Shown: one piece after another, positions 29,095 through 45,734 of the stretch
Position numbering within the stretch: position 1 is the first letter of the stretch
Layout of the letters: each line of letters opens with the position of its first letter
DNA from: Neocallimastix lanati (nom. inval.)
Taxonomy: Eukaryota; Neocallimastigomycota; Neocallimastigomycetes; Neocallimastigales; Neocallimastigaceae
Assembly: GCA_016946835.1 (NCBI GenBank)
Contig: JACVTC010000039.1
Span: 1,307,501-1,371,500 of the forward strand
Reading direction: 5' to 3'
Length of the DNA stretch: 64,000 nucleotides
Program-made: the position numbers and the translations under genes
Notes under the pieces: model-generated
What the model was told of the DNA's origin: nothing
Seen by the model: only the letters and a program-made list of their open reading frames with translations
Databases searched by the model: none

Positions 29095-30222
29095 TTAACA
29101 AATAGTGTTTTCAGAAGTAATACCACACCAATCATTGTTTTCAGCACCCCATTTGCCGTCATCATCTTCTTCATAAACAACTTTACATTCACTGGTACTA
29201 CAGCATGGGTAACCATGATCAATGGACCAACACATTTCGGCAGCTGGATTAGCTCTAATACCACACCATTCACCATTTTCAGCTCCCCATTTACCATCAT
29301 CATCAGTTAAGACAACCTTAGTGTTGTTTTCTGAACAGCATGAATAACCTAATTTTTCGGACCAACATTCAGTAATATTATCAACAATTTCAACATCACC
29401 AAGTAATTCTAACATGGTTTCAGCATAACGTTCACCAAAAGTACGGTAGGCAGCAGAAGAGAAGTGAAGATTATCATCTTGTGGTTCTAAACCTTCAGAA
29501 GAAATGACATGAGCTGTTGGAATGGTTTCTGGAAGAGTTTTAATGATATCATTCATAGCAGCACATAAACCATTAACACTTTTTGGAACAACTTCACCAG
29601 CAAGAAGAGGAACATTTTCAGCCTTTAAACCTAAATCAGAAAGAAGGTTGTTGTAGACGGCTTTAACACGAGATGGCCAGGTAACTTGTCCATTGTTAGT
29701 TTCACCTTGGTGGAAAAGAATTCCCTTGATGACACCAACTTCTTGAGCCTTCTTAGCCATATCAACTAAACGACCATATGGGTTACCACCATAAGCATTA
29801 ATTCTACCAACCATCCAATCTGGTTGTTCTTTTGAGTATTCAATGTAATTATCCTTTTCGAAAAGTTTAATATCACAACCAGCAACAGCAACAACAACGG
29901 CACCAACCTTAATTTGTTCTGGTAATTTTTTAACTAAAGTACGACCAAAGTAATCAACTGGACCAAGTCTACCGTCACAATTGGCAAGTGGTGGAATAGC
30001 TTCATACCATTCACCTAAACTACGGTTATTACATCCATCAACAGTTGAGAGCATTTTGAAACGACTATCAACGGTTTTATCTTGAGCTTCAATTGGACCT
30101 TGACCTTCCATATTAGATTGACCAAAAGCCAAATAAATATGGAAATTTGGATCTGGCGCAGCATAAGTTAAAGCAATAGTGTTAGCTAATAAAGCAGCAA
30201 TTAAAGTGAATTTTCCCTTCAT
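29095..30222 (-). CDS. Secreted CE6-like acetylxylan esterase with two fungal dockerins
   Basis: 375-residue intronless gene. Signal peptide 1-21 ([20 protein letters not shown]). Esterase domain about 24-280: nucleophile Ser36 in GQSNMEG, oxyanion/structural HQGE at 171-174, catalytic Asp250/His253 in DDNLHF, all typical of carbohydrate esterase family 6, which removes acetyl groups from xylan. Two cysteine-rich fungal dockerins (CBM10-like) follow: 285-322 ([12 protein letters not shown] ... [15 protein letters not shown]) and 330-368 ([12 protein letters not shown] ... [12 protein letters not shown]). These dock the enzyme on scaffoldins of the fungal cellulosome. Codon use is clearly less AT-rich and more biased than in neighbours, which suggests high expression. 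CE6 genes of gut fungi resemble bacterial ones, so bacterial origin is plausible but not shown here. Confidence 0.93.
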   Translation of the reverse strand: MKGKFTLIAALLANTIALTYAAPDPNFHIYLAFGQSNMEGQGPIEAQDKTVDSRFKMLSTVDGCNNRSLGEWYEAIPPLANCDGRLGPVDYFGRTLVKKLPEQIKVGAVVVAVAGCDIKLFEKDNYIEYSKEQPDWMVGRINAYGGNPYGRLVDMAKKAQEVGVIKGILFHQGETNNGQVTWPSRVKAVYNNLLSDLGLKAENVPLLAGEVVPKSVNGLCAAMNDIIKTLPETIPTAHVISSEGLEPQDDNLHFSSAAYRTFGERYAETMLELLGDVEIVDNITECWSEKLGYSCCSENNTKVVLTDDDGKWGAENGEWCGIRANPAAEMCWSIDHGYPCCSTSECKVVYEEDDDGKWGAENNDWCGITSENTIC

Positions 30223-30320
30223 TTTCTTATTTTAATTAATGATTAATGAATATCTAATAAAATAAAAATTTAAATATATTTTATGAAAGAAATAATATGT
30301 ACTTATTAGTATATACTTAT

Positions 30321-30770
30321 ATTTTTATAATACTTTTTATATTTTTATTATTATATAATATATAATTTTTTATTAATTGTTTATCATTTTTTATATGCTA
30401 TTGTTCATCAATTATATTAAATATATATATATTTAAAATATTCTTTATTTAAAAAAATACCTTTCTAAAAATTTATATTTTTTTTTTATTTTATTTTTAT
30501 TTTGCTTATTTTCTACTTCTTTATTGAAATTAATAAATTTTTTTTATTTTTATAATACTTTTTATATTTTTATTATTATATAATATATAATTTTTTATTA
30601 ATTGTTTATCATTTTTTATATGCTATTGTTCATCAATTATATTAAATATATATATATTTAAAATATTCTTTATTTAAAAAAATACCTTTCTAAAAATTTA
30701 TATTTTTTTTTTATTTTATTTTTATTTTGCTTATTTTCTACTTCTTTATTGAAATTAATAAATTTTTTTT
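30321..30770. repeat. Perfect-looking 225-bp tandem duplication
   Basis: 30321-30545 is repeated at 30546-30770, with no difference seen by eye, about 100 bp upstream of the CE6 gene start (minus strand). A very recent event. Confidence 0.9.
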
Positions 30771-32202
30771 ATTAATTTTTATTAATACTAAAAAGTAAAT
30801 TTTTAATATTGAAAAAAAAAAAAAGAGCAAAAATTTCTTTTTATAGATAAAAAAATTATTAATTAAAAATTAAATTAAAAAAAATATGTAACGATGTAAC
30901 AAATAAAATTTAAAAATAATTTTATACATAAAATACTTCAGTACAATAGTAAAATAGTAAAAAGTAAATAATTAATAAACAATAAACAATAAGTAATAAA
31001 CAATAAACAATAAATAGTAAAATAATAAATAAATAATAATAATAATAATAATAATAAAAATAATAAAAATATTATAAATTAATTTTACTTATTTAAGAGA
31101 AAATAGAAAAGATAGGAATATGATTATTATTAATTACTTTAAAATAAATCTAATTTTATTTTATTTTATTTAAGCATATATTATATTTAAAAAGAAAATA
31201 ATAAAATATAAGTAATTTAGAATAATCTCCTATATTATTATATATATAGAAAATAATTATGTATATAAGAATCTTGGAATTAAAAGAAGTAAATAATAAA
31301 TAAATAAATATACTTTTTTTTTATTTTTTATTTCATTAAAATAAATATTAGAATTAAAAGTTAAATAAATATATTATTTCTTTAAAGTAACATTTTTTTT
31401 ATTTTTCAATTTTTATTTTTATTACATTGAATAAATAAAAAAAAAATATAAAAATTTTGCATTTAATAATTATGACTTGAAAGGGAAACATGTGTACAAA
31501 ATTAAAAATGATTTTAAATTAATCTTTAAAATTTTAAATACTATTAAAATTAAAAAAAATAAATTAAAAGGGCAAAAGAAATAAAAAAATTTAATATAAA
31601 ATGATATCCCATAAATTTTAAATGTAAAAATAAAAAAAAAACATATTTATTAAATAATTTTTTTACTTTTATTAAATTTTGCTTTAATTTTATTAAATGA
31701 TACAGTTTTTGTTTTTAATAAAATTTGTTTCATTATTTATATAAATATTTGTGCAACAATATATTTTTTTAAGTGAAATAAATATATTTATAATTTATTA
31801 TTACTATTATTTATTATTTATTATTATATTTTTTATTTTTATCATTATATTTATTATTATTTTTACTATTATTATAGTTATTATTATTATTATTATTATA
31901 ATTATTACTATTATTATTATTTTCCCTCTTATTTATTATTCATTATTCATTATTTAATATTATTATTATAATTTATATTATTATTATAATTTATATTATT
32001 ATTATTATTATAATTATTATTATTATTATTATTTATTATTCATTATTCATTATTATTATTTTTGTTATTATTATTATTATTTTTATTATTATTTATTTAT
32101 TATTTATTTTATACTTTGTAAAAATTAATAATAAAAAATACAATTAAAGTTATAAAAAAATTTTATTTATATTGTATTATTAAAAAAAAAAAAAAAAAAA
32201 GT
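30771..32202. other. AT-rich intergenic DNA with ATT-rich stretch
   Basis: No coding signal. An imperfect (ATT)n and ATTTATTATT-rich block spans about 31790-32105. Confidence 0.6.
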
Positions 32203-32941
32203 ACTATATCTATGGTGTTTAAATAGTTAAGAAGCATGTAGAAATCAAATTATTCTTGTATTTTATATAATAAATTATGTTTAAATATTTTATTATTATT
32301 TCATTTTAATGATAGTTTTACTCTTTATGATGAAGATCTTACCAAATACTTTGATAAATTTACATCTTTACAAAATAAAAAGAGTGGAAAAAAAGTCATT
32401 AGCAAAAAGTGTAAACTTCGTTTTTAATTTATTTAAATTATCATTTATGAAATCATAATTTAATAATATTTTTATTTATTACTTTAATTTATCTATTTAT
32501 TATTCTCTTAACTATTTATTGTTTTTTTATAAATTATTTATTCATTCATTTATCTTATTAAATTATAATTTATTATCTGTTAATTTAATAATAAATATAA
32601 TCATAATAATAAATCGTATAATAATAAAAAGAAAAAAATAAAAAGTTTAAAATAAAAAAATTATAATAAAAAATTATATGGTTAAAAAAAAACATTTTAT
32701 TTGTTCTTTTTATATTATTTTAATTTCTTACTGATATTTTTAAAAAATAATATTATGATATAAAACTTCATGTAAATATATTTATTGAAACTAATAAAAT
32801 ATATTTATATACTTAAGTGTTTGTAAAATTAATAAAGAAAATAAACGATTAATGTTGTAAAACTTATAACAATAATATTAATATATAATTGGATAATAAA
32901 AAATTGGACTATATCTATGGAGTTTAAATAGTTAAAAAGCA
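32203..32941. repeat. 34-bp direct repeats flanking a GH5 fragment
   Basis: ACTATATCTATGG(T/A)GTTTAA followed by ATAGTTAA(G/A)AAGCA occurs at 32203-32236 and 32908-32941 (32 of 34 identical). They bracket the GH5 3' fragment and its flank. Confidence 0.75.
32311..32427 (+). pseudogene. GH5 3' fragment (copy 3)
   Basis: The last 38 codons and the stop of the GH5 gene (DSFTLYDEDLTKYFDKF ... KKCKLRF) are present without the catalytic domain. The downstream flank to about 32820 matches that of copy 2 (25969-26250). The fragment begins abruptly after non-homologous T-rich DNA. Confidence 0.9.
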
Positions 32942-33498
32942 AATAAAAAGCCATCCACTGCCGTAATTTGTTTAATTTATTATATTTGAAAGAATTAATA
33001 ATGTAATATTTATTATACTTTTTTGAAATATTACATAAATAATTATTATATTATTTTTAAACTATTATTTTTGAAATAAATTAATATTATTTTTAAAATA
33101 ATATTAAATTACTATAATTATTGTAATGAACAATAGAAAAATAAAAAATTGTTGGTTATAAAAATCAAATTTTCGTTAATATAATGAATATTGAACTTAA
33201 AGAAAATATTGTTATAGTGTATAATATAAAAAGTCTATTAGTATTATTTTATATTTTTTCTTAAAAAATAATGAAAATATATGATGTAAATTATAAAATT
33301 AAAATATTTATATATGTATATGAAACTATCAAAGAAATTGACTATTCAATATTATTAAAATTTACATAAATTATATTTAATGCTTATATAATAAATTCGA
33401 ATTATAAAAAAAATTAAAATAAAATAATAATACTAATTTAAAATAATAATACTAATATTTAATTTTAAATAGAATATTAATTTAAAATAGTTTAAAAA

Positions 33499-33531
<33 letters not shown>

Positions 33532-34618
33532 TTTTTAGAATATTTCGGTAATAATATCTTAATAAAATTTTAAACATTTATTTGCATTAATACTTATTAT
33601 ATAAATAATAATAAATAATAATTTATATTATATTAAGAATAATCACAAATAAAGTTTTTGAAAATAAATTATATTAAAAATTAAATAAAAAAATATAATA
33701 AGGTTATAATAAAAAAGGAAAACGTCTATTTTTTTTATTTTATTTTTTGGTTGTTTGTTTTATTTTATTTTGGCTGTTAAAGGAAGAGGTCAGTTTGTGT
33801 CTATTTCTATTAAATTTTAAAATAAATATTTTATATCAATTTATAATATGTATATAATGATTATAAATGCATAATATATTAATAGTTATAAAAAATATTA
33901 AAAATAATAATAATAAAATAAATATAAATATAAATAATGATATAAAATGGATGATGAAATTTGTCTATATATTAATATAGTTCAAATATTATACAGTCCA
34001 GATATCACATCTTCCTAATAAGTTAAGTGAAATAAAGTAAAGAAACACCTTCAGGTTTGATAGTATTGTGACCATTAAATTCTTCCCTGAGTCATTGATA
34101 TTCTTATACATTAAATCAATAATACTTGATCCAGTGGGAATTTTACTAGATCTATCTATTAAAAGTCTCGAAGAACTTCTATTTGGACAAACCAAAGCAT
34201 GATTATTAATCAGTGCATAATAATTTAAGCGATATCTTTTTCTTATTCTATGTAAGCATTTCACTACATCAAAGGAATAGATTTTGACTTTATTAATATG
34301 TACTTGATAAATTTAAATCCAGAAAAAAAAAATTATTAATTATTTATATTTTTTATATACATTTATTTATTTTTTATCTCATATTATTTATAAAATATAT
34401 ATTATTTATTTTTTAAATTTAATATGATATTTGAATATTTTTATATGAATATATAGATAATGAAAAACTAGTTATTAATAATTGTGTAACTTGAATATAA
34501 GCAATTAATTTTATTTAAAAATTTAAATAAAAAAGTTGTTTCGTTTTTATAACAATTTTAATTATATAAGAAATTCAGTATAATATTTATATTATTTTAA
34601 ATAAAAATAAAAAAATAA

Positions 34619-34649
<31 letters not shown>

Positions 34650-36396
34650 TAAAAATAAAAATAAAAATAAAAATAAAAATAAAACAAAAAAAAAAAAAAG
34701 TTTTTATAAAATTTTTGTTTATTATTTTTTATTTAATATAGAAAATGGTTGGAAATCTTTTTTTTTTTTTGTAGATTTTACTAATGAAAAAAAAAAAAAA
34801 AAATACAATAATAATTATGAATATTTACAAAAAATAAAATGATAATAATAGTTGTAATAAAAAAAATTCAAATAAATTAGTTATATAATATATTTATAAT
34901 ATCTCCATTTATTTTTTTTATAAAAATATTCATCCACTATTATTTGTTTTAAAATGAAAAATGATTTTAATAAAAATATTATTACATGTGAAAAAGATTT
35001 TTAAAAAAATTATATATCTATATTGTGAAGAATAATCTGAACAAAATAATACTTTTTTTTTTTTTTATAAATTATAATTTTATAATTCTGTATGGATGAT
35101 TCATTAATTTTAAATAAAATATATATATAATCATTTTATAATATTTATATTTATATTATGCCAATTCACAAAATTATATAATGGCAGTTATTAAATATTA
35201 CAGATGTGGCTTAAAATATAATATTCCATATAAATTTATAAAAACCACAAAAAAAAAAAAAAAACGTTTGGTAATTTCACATGTGTAATAAAATAAAAAA
35301 AAAAAAAAAGATTAAATGAATATATATTTAATATTATCTGTTTTTAATATATAAATATTCATTATTACATATAATTTTCTATAAAAGGAAAATGAAAATA
35401 ACCGTATTAAATAATATACATTTTTTTTTTTTTTGAATCGAAATAAATTTAATGATAGTAATAAAATTTATTTAATATTTCATATGAAAATTTTAAAAAA
35501 TAAATATTATTAATATTATATTTTTTATATTTGCTTTATTTTTATTTTAATAATATATAGTTTCTCTCTCTTTTTTTTTATATATATATTTTAAGAGAAG
35601 CATTTTATTTTGTTTTATACTTCTCAATTAATTTGATAAAAAAAAATAATAAATTAAATGAAAATGAATAATTGAAATTAACAATAATATTAATGATAAA
35701 AAATGTATTAATGAGTATATTATATTATTTATCCATATTAGTTATGTTTAATAAATGATAAAGATATTTTAAATAATAAATAATTAAAAGTGGTTAATTT
35801 TAAAAAATCTATTTAAAAGAAATTTATCTTTTCAGTTCTTATTTATATATTTATAAAAGTTTATTAAAAATTTAAAAATTAAAAAAAGGTAAAATTTATA
35901 TTTGTTTATTTATATATATAATAATATATATAGTATTTTCAATATTAAAAATTTTGAAAATGTTTAAATACAATAAGAAAAAATTATTTTTTTATAATTA
36001 TTATTTTTTTAAGCTATTATAATTAAACTATTTACTAATAATTATTACTAAAATTTATATTTGTATAATATTCCTTCATTTATAAATTTAAAACAATAAT
36101 AGAAATGAAAATTGATTATAGAAATAAATTTAATAATTTCAATAAATAAATCATTTTATATAATATATATATATATCAAAGCCAAAAAAACTTCAAGAAA
36201 TTTAATTTTTAAATATAGATTTTTTATAAAAATATTAAAATAATTTTTTTTGAAGATATTATTAAATAATTTATATATAAAATTTAGTTTGTGAAGAAAA
36301 TATATGAATTTCAATTTTTTTTTTTTTATTATATATATTATTGTTGGTAAAGTATAAATTACTTTTAGTTTTTAATTTATATAAAAAAATAATAAA
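32942..36396. other. AT-rich intergenic DNA
   Basis: Apart from the small frame at 33989-34264 this holds a dispersed-repeat copy (33240-33690), a (AAATA)n tract (about 34580-34690) and homopolymers. Nothing else supported. Confidence 0.5.
33989..34264 (-). CDS. Possible small hypothetical protein or coding relic (91 aa)
   Basis: Open frame with balanced composition: basic N-terminus MKCLHRIRKRYRLNYY, then SSSRLLIDRSSKIPTGSSII, a hydrophobic patch FLYFISLNLLG near the C-terminus. G+C is clearly above the surroundings. I recognise no family, and no flanking exons with matching phase could be found. It could be a relic of a mobile element. Confidence 0.35.
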   Translation of the reverse strand: MKCLHRIRKRYRLNYYALINNHALVCPNRSSSRLLIDRSSKIPTGSSIIDLMYKNINDSGKNLMVTILSNLKVFLYFISLNLLGRCDIWTV

Positions 36397-40518
<4,122 letters not shown>

Positions 40519-40528
40519 AAAAAAATAG

Positions 40529-40875
40529 AATAAAGAATTTAGAAAATTAATAGAATATAAAATTATTAAATATATAAATATAATAATAATGAAACATCAA
40601 TATTACTATTATTAGATTTTTTTTTTTATATTTGTTTTTTAAATATGTATTAAATGTTAGTATACAAATATATAATATATGAAGTATTACATTAGTAAAA
40701 TTTTTTAATAATTATAAAGAATATAGAAAATTAATAGAATATAAAAATACTAAATATATATATATGATAAAATAATAAAACATTAATATTATAAAAAAAT
40801 ATTTTTTTATAAATATATATATGTATTTAATGTTAGTATATACCTATATAATATTTACATAGGTAAAGAAATATA
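40529..40875. repeat. Imperfect tandem duplication of about 180 bp
   Basis: AGAAAATTAATAGAATATAAA begins both halves (about 40540 and 40726, truncated here to the shared core), and ATTAAATGTTAGTATA-type sequence recurs near the ends. Located just 3' of the membrane-protein gene. Confidence 0.6.
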
Positions 40876-42091
40876 TTTTTAAAAGTAATTTTTTAATTTT
40901 TATATATTTACAAATTAGATAAAAATATGATAAATTTCTTTTATATAATATATTTAATTAAATTTATCAAATATATTTGTATATATATTATATAGAAATA
41001 TATAACATATTAAAATAAAATATCAGAAATAAATTTATTAAATATTAATTTTTTTTATATAACTTATAATAAATAATAATAATAATAATAATAATAATGA
41101 AAAGTTAATTGAAATATGAAAATATTATTTTTATTACTAAATATGTTTTTGATTTAATAATTTTAATTTATATTAATTTTTAAACTCTTAAATTTTATTT
41201 TTGTGCTAAGTAAAAAGTGCTAAGTAATTATATATAAAACTTTTTATTTTTTATTTTTTTCATTTTATATTTTTTTTGACATAGTAAATAAACATAAAAT
41301 TACTGTGCAAAAAAAAGAAAAAGAAAAAACTATATAAAAGAATATTATTATTACTATGTAATTCAAAAGAGGTCATGTGATATATTTATCTAAACCTTTT
41401 TTAATTTTTTTTTTTCATTGTATTTTTGTTTTTTCCTACCTTTATAATTTTTAGTATTAAAAAATAAAGAAATGAAATAAAAAACTAATTAAAAAAAGAA
41501 AAATAAAATAAAAAAATAAAAAAATAAAAATAAAAATAACATTAATATCAGATTGAATATAATAATTATTTGATTAATTATTCATTTTTTTTTTTAACCT
41601 AATAATTTTAATTTTAGTTTTAATAATTATTTGTTTAGAAACTCTATAATTAATTAAGCATTGTTTGGTTGGGTAAAATTATTATAGAGATTTAATATAA
41701 ATGTACCCACTATTTAATACAAAAATAATTTAAATATCTTAATAAAAGTAGCGTTACAATTATATAATTCTGGATAATATTATAATATTAATTGTTATTA
41801 TTTCATGATGAAATTTTAACTTTTTATTGTCATATAAATTCAACTCCACTATTTGATATTTAATTAATAAAAAACTATTATAAATATCTTTATTATTATT
41901 ATTTTTTTTTTAAATAATCAAAAAATTATATATATATTTAAGTAAAAAAAAAAAAAAAAAGAAAAATGACTATAATAAAATACAGTAAAAGAAAAAATAA
42001 GTTACTATATATATTCTACTTTTTTCTGTTGTTTAAATTTATTGTATATTCATAATTTTTAGTTTTTATTAAATTAAAAACACCATGTCAA

Positions 42092-42155
<64 letters not shown>

Positions 42156-42224
42156 TACAACGAAATTAATAACAAATATTAATGTAATTTATTATATATA
42201 TTTATTATATTAAATATAATTGAT
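40876..42224. other. AT-rich intergenic DNA
   Basis: Homopolymers and an (ATT)n array at about 42091-42155. No coding signal. Confidence 0.6.
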
Positions 42225-42605
42225 AGTTTTATGTTTACATTAAGAATTAAGCCATATAGATTTATATCTCCAGATTTATCAGAATTTTAGAATTCGAATT
42301 GAAATTACTGTATGTTATTTATTTTATTTTATTTTTTTTTTTATTATTTTAATATCTATTACTAAATTAATCCATATAAATATAACTTTTATTAATAATT
42401 TTTTTTTATAGATTTATAATTAATAGGAAGAAAAACTTAAAAAAAAAGATTAATACAAAATTGAAGAAGATCAAAAAATAGTTCAATATATATCCTATCA
42501 TCATATTAATTCAAATTGTGTGACATGGACTTATGAAGTTGCTGCTCTTGTCAATATCTATTCCCTGTGTGATTATCCAATGACAAAACTTATTTTTCTT
42601 ATTTT
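42225..42605 (+). pseudogene. Decayed partial copy of the upstream membrane-protein gene
   Basis: Frame segments SFMFTLRIKPYRFISPDLSEF (42225-42287) and SNCVTWTYEVAALVNIYSLC (42510-42570) match exon 3 (KVKPCKYMSPDVSEF) and exon 4 (SNCVTWASDVAAVADIYFPC) of the gene at 36397-40518. The intron donor GTATGT after exon 3 is also kept. Stops (for example after SPDLSEF and within exon 4) show it is dead. Only these two exons are detectable. Confidence 0.85.
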
Positions 42606-43104
42606 TAATAATAATAACATTCAAAATATTAAAATAAAGTAAAATTAAATAGAATAAATAAATAGAAAATAAAATTAAAATTAAAAAAAAAAAAAAAAAA
42701 AAAATAAAAAAAGACATAAATATAATTATAGAAATATAAATAGAAAAAAAGAAGCTTTTATATTATTCTTACATTCATATTTTAAAATTAAAATTTTATA
42801 TTTATTTATTTATTTATTTATTTATTTATTAATTTATTTATAAAATTACAATTAAATCAGTGGTATTTTAACTTTAAAAAAAAAATAATTTTTTTTATAA
42901 AAATTTTTTAATATTAATTAAAATAAAAATATATAATACCATGATCAATAAAAAGTCAACTAATTTATATATTAAATATATACAATATATATTAAAATAT
43001 GCATAGATTAGATAATTTAATTATTTTAATTATTTTTTCTTTTTCTTTTTCTTTTTTTTTTTTTATTTTTATTTTTATTATTTTTTAATATTATAAATAT
43101 ATTT
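42606..43104. other. Short AT-rich intergenic DNA
   Basis: Poly-A, TTTA repeats and T-runs; nothing coding. Confidence 0.6.
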
Positions 43105-45441
43105 TCAGGAAAGTCCATTTAACATTGTTTTTTTACAATAACAATCAGGAGAACAGTGACAACTTCCATTTCTACTACAAATACATAAATCATAACTGGT
43201 ATTAATATCATTACTTGAACCACTACTATTATTATTATTTTGGTTTATATTATTATCATATATATTATTAATTTTATTATTGTTATAATTGTTATTATTT
43301 GTATTATTATTATCATCTATATCATTATTATTATTATTATTATAATTATTATTATTATTATTATTACTATTACTGTTATTAGTATTGTCGTCACAGTTAT
43401 TATTACCATTAAAATTATTCATGGAATCATTATTTTTGTTAATAGTGTTCGTTTGTTCATCGTTATAATGGTTTTTATTATTACCATTAAAATTATTCAT
43501 GGAATCATTATTTTTGTTAATAGTGTTCGTTTGTTCATCTTTATAATGGTTTTTATTTTTATCATGACTAATTTTATTTTCAATATTTCCATGATTCATT
43601 AAAAAGAAGTGGTTTAGTTTTGCAAGAGATTCATTATTATTATTATAATTATTATGATGATGATGATGATGATTCATGATCTCTTTTTGTTGACAGTTCA
43701 TTTGATATTGCTCATCTTCTGAAGGATTTGGTGTTTTAGGAATTAAATAATAGTGATTTCTTCTAATTACATTAATTTTATTATCACTACTATTAAAGGT
43801 ATCATTATTTTTATTACTGTTACTCTCTACCTTTCTATTATTTTCCTTATAATCCTTTGTGGTTGATGAAGAATCTGATTGTAGACCAAAAGAAAGACTT
43901 TTTCGATATTCTTCATCGAAATTGTCATCATTATAATATATATCAGGAGTTTCAAATGAATTTTTTATTGGAAATTTATTCTTGGTACAATAATCATTGT
44001 CTTCAAATTCATATTTTTGAAAATCAGATCCTGATGAAGGGGAAGAGAATATAATATTTGAATTGGAATTAAAATTATTAGAATTCGAAGTATATGAATT
44101 TAGATTTGGATATATATCATTTGTATTTCCTCGATTAAGTGAGGGATAATAATGATAACTTTTTAAATATTCATTATTATATTTATCAACATTATCATCA
44201 TCATTATCATCATTATCATCATCATCATTTTTATTATAGGAATTCCAATGAATATCCTCATTTTGATAATCACTTATTTCATCTTCAATATTATCATTAT
44301 AAAAGTAATTTGATTCTAAATAATTTTTATAATCTTTGTAGGCGCCGTCATCATAATAATTATTGACATCAGTATCCTTGGTTTGACGATAATAATAATT
44401 GGAATAGTTTTCATAATTATTTTTATCATTTCTATGATTATATCCATAGTCATTATTTTCTCTATTATAATTATAGTTATAAATAGTATAGTCATTACTC
44501 TCATTGTAATCGTCTTTGTTACTATATTTGAATAATAAATCATTCTCATTAATTTCATATTTATCATGGTTGTAATCAAAGCTATTATCATTGTAATTAT
44601 GATTATGTTGAGAAAGATGGTAACAGAAATCGTTTTCTCTATATTTCAAAATTTCAAAAATTAAACTTTTAAACTTTTCTGGTTCAGTTTTTTGGGGTTC
44701 TATATAGCTATTATTTTTTTCATTATGATTATTATTATTGTGATAGATGTTTTTGCTCTCGTTGTTGCTGCCGTTGTTACTATGATCCATTTTTAGAGAA
44801 GGGCAAATTGAATTTTGTTTAGGAGTTATGAATTCATGAGCCGAATTTGTGATGTCAGATTTTATAAAATATGGCCTAATCATATTTGATTCTGATTTTG
44901 ATTTGGATAATACAATTGAGGAACTAGATCCCATGGTTTTAATGGTTGGTTGAAATGTATACCATGGGACATGTTGATAAATTGGTAAAGATGATTTTCT
45001 TTTCAACTTATTTTTTGATGATTCTTGGAAGATATTGTCTAATTTGCTCTTATGTTTGATATCTTTTAATATTGGATCATTATAACTGTTTTGAGCCGGA
45101 TCAGTACTTGTATTTTCTAATTTAATGGTTTCATTAACAACAGAGTCTATATCACCAAGATTTTTATTCTTTCCTATATTACGCTTTACTAATTCTGGCT
45201 TTTGATATTTTTCTTCATTAAGTGGATGAATCTTCTCTATTTCTCCAATATCCTTATCCAATTTAGTATTGTTAATTTTAGAATTATTTTTATTCTTTGC
45301 CTTTTTCAAAAGTTTAATTTCATTCTTACGCTTTTTTTTGTCAAGTTTCATTTTTTTCTTTTCATCCTTCTTTTTCCTTTTTTCTAGTTTTTTAAAATCT
45401 TTTTGTTTTGTTTTTTTATTTAAAGAAAGAATTTCATTCAT
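43105..45441 (-). CDS. Asn-rich low-complexity protein with CxC-rich C-terminus (778 aa)
   Basis: Single long frame. Residues 1-75 are Lys/Glu-rich and probably helical (KKDEKKKMKLDKKKRKNEIK). The middle is Asn/Asp/Tyr/Ser-rich disordered sequence with a His run (NHHHHHHNN), a 26-residue tandem repeat and poly-Asn. The end is a compact cysteine cluster (LCICSRNGSCHCSPDCYCKK): CxC-x5-CxC-x3-CxC, close to the Cu(I)-binding Cys clusters of fungal copper-sensing regulators and metallothioneins. A copper-fist DNA-binding domain is not seen, so a transcription-factor role is not established. The ATG at 45441 follows stops in frame. An upstream exon cannot be excluded. Confidence 0.75.
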   Translation of the reverse strand: MNEILSLNKKTKQKDFKKLEKRKKKDEKKKMKLDKKKRKNEIKLLKKAKNKNNSKINNTKLDKDIGEIEKIHPLNEEKYQKPELVKRNIGKNKNLGDIDSVVNETIKLENTSTDPAQNSYNDPILKDIKHKSKLDNIFQESSKNKLKRKSSLPIYQHVPWYTFQPTIKTMGSSSSIVLSKSKSESNMIRPYFIKSDITNSAHEFITPKQNSICPSLKMDHSNNGSNNESKNIYHNNNNHNEKNNSYIEPQKTEPEKFKSLIFEILKYRENDFCYHLSQHNHNYNDNSFDYNHDKYEINENDLLFKYSNKDDYNESNDYTIYNYNYNRENNDYGYNHRNDKNNYENYSNYYYRQTKDTDVNNYYDDGAYKDYKNYLESNYFYNDNIEDEISDYQNEDIHWNSYNKNDDDDNDDNDDDNVDKYNNEYLKSYHYYPSLNRGNTNDIYPNLNSYTSNSNNFNSNSNIIFSSPSSGSDFQKYEFEDNDYCTKNKFPIKNSFETPDIYYNDDNFDEEYRKSLSFGLQSDSSSTTKDYKENNRKVESNSNKNNDTFNSSDNKINVIRRNHYYLIPKTPNPSEDEQYQMNCQQKEIMNHHHHHHNNYNNNNESLAKLNHFFLMNHGNIENKISHDKNKNHYKDEQTNTINKNNDSMNNFNGNNKNHYNDEQTNTINKNNDSMNNFNGNNNCDDNTNNSNSNNNNNNNYNNNNNNDIDDNNNTNNNNYNNNKINNIYDNNINQNNNNSSGSSNDINTSYDLCICSRNGSCHCSPDCYCKKTMLNGLS
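43402..43557 (-). repeat. 78-bp tandem duplication inside the Asn-rich gene
   Basis: Two adjacent copies (43402-43479 and 43480-43557) encoding DEQTNTINKNNDSMNNFNGN; they differ at only one or two bases (CATCG vs CATCT). Confidence 0.9.
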
Positions 45442-45510
45442 AATAATAATTTAAGTAATAACAGGGAAAAAAATAAAATAAAATAAAAATAATAAATGAA
45501 GAAAATCGAA

Positions 45511-45559
<49 letters not shown>

Positions 45560-45610
45560 TAAAATAAAATAAAATATATTATAAATTAAAAATTAAAAAT
45601 GAAAAAGATG

Positions 45611-45666
<56 letters not shown>

Positions 45667-45689
45667 ATATTTATCTATTTTTTAATAAA

Positions 45690-45734
<45 letters not shown>

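Noticed and set aside
43240-43602. Plus-strand Ile-rich open frame opposite the Asn-rich gene
   Set aside because: A shadow of the AAT-type Asn codons of the minus-strand gene.
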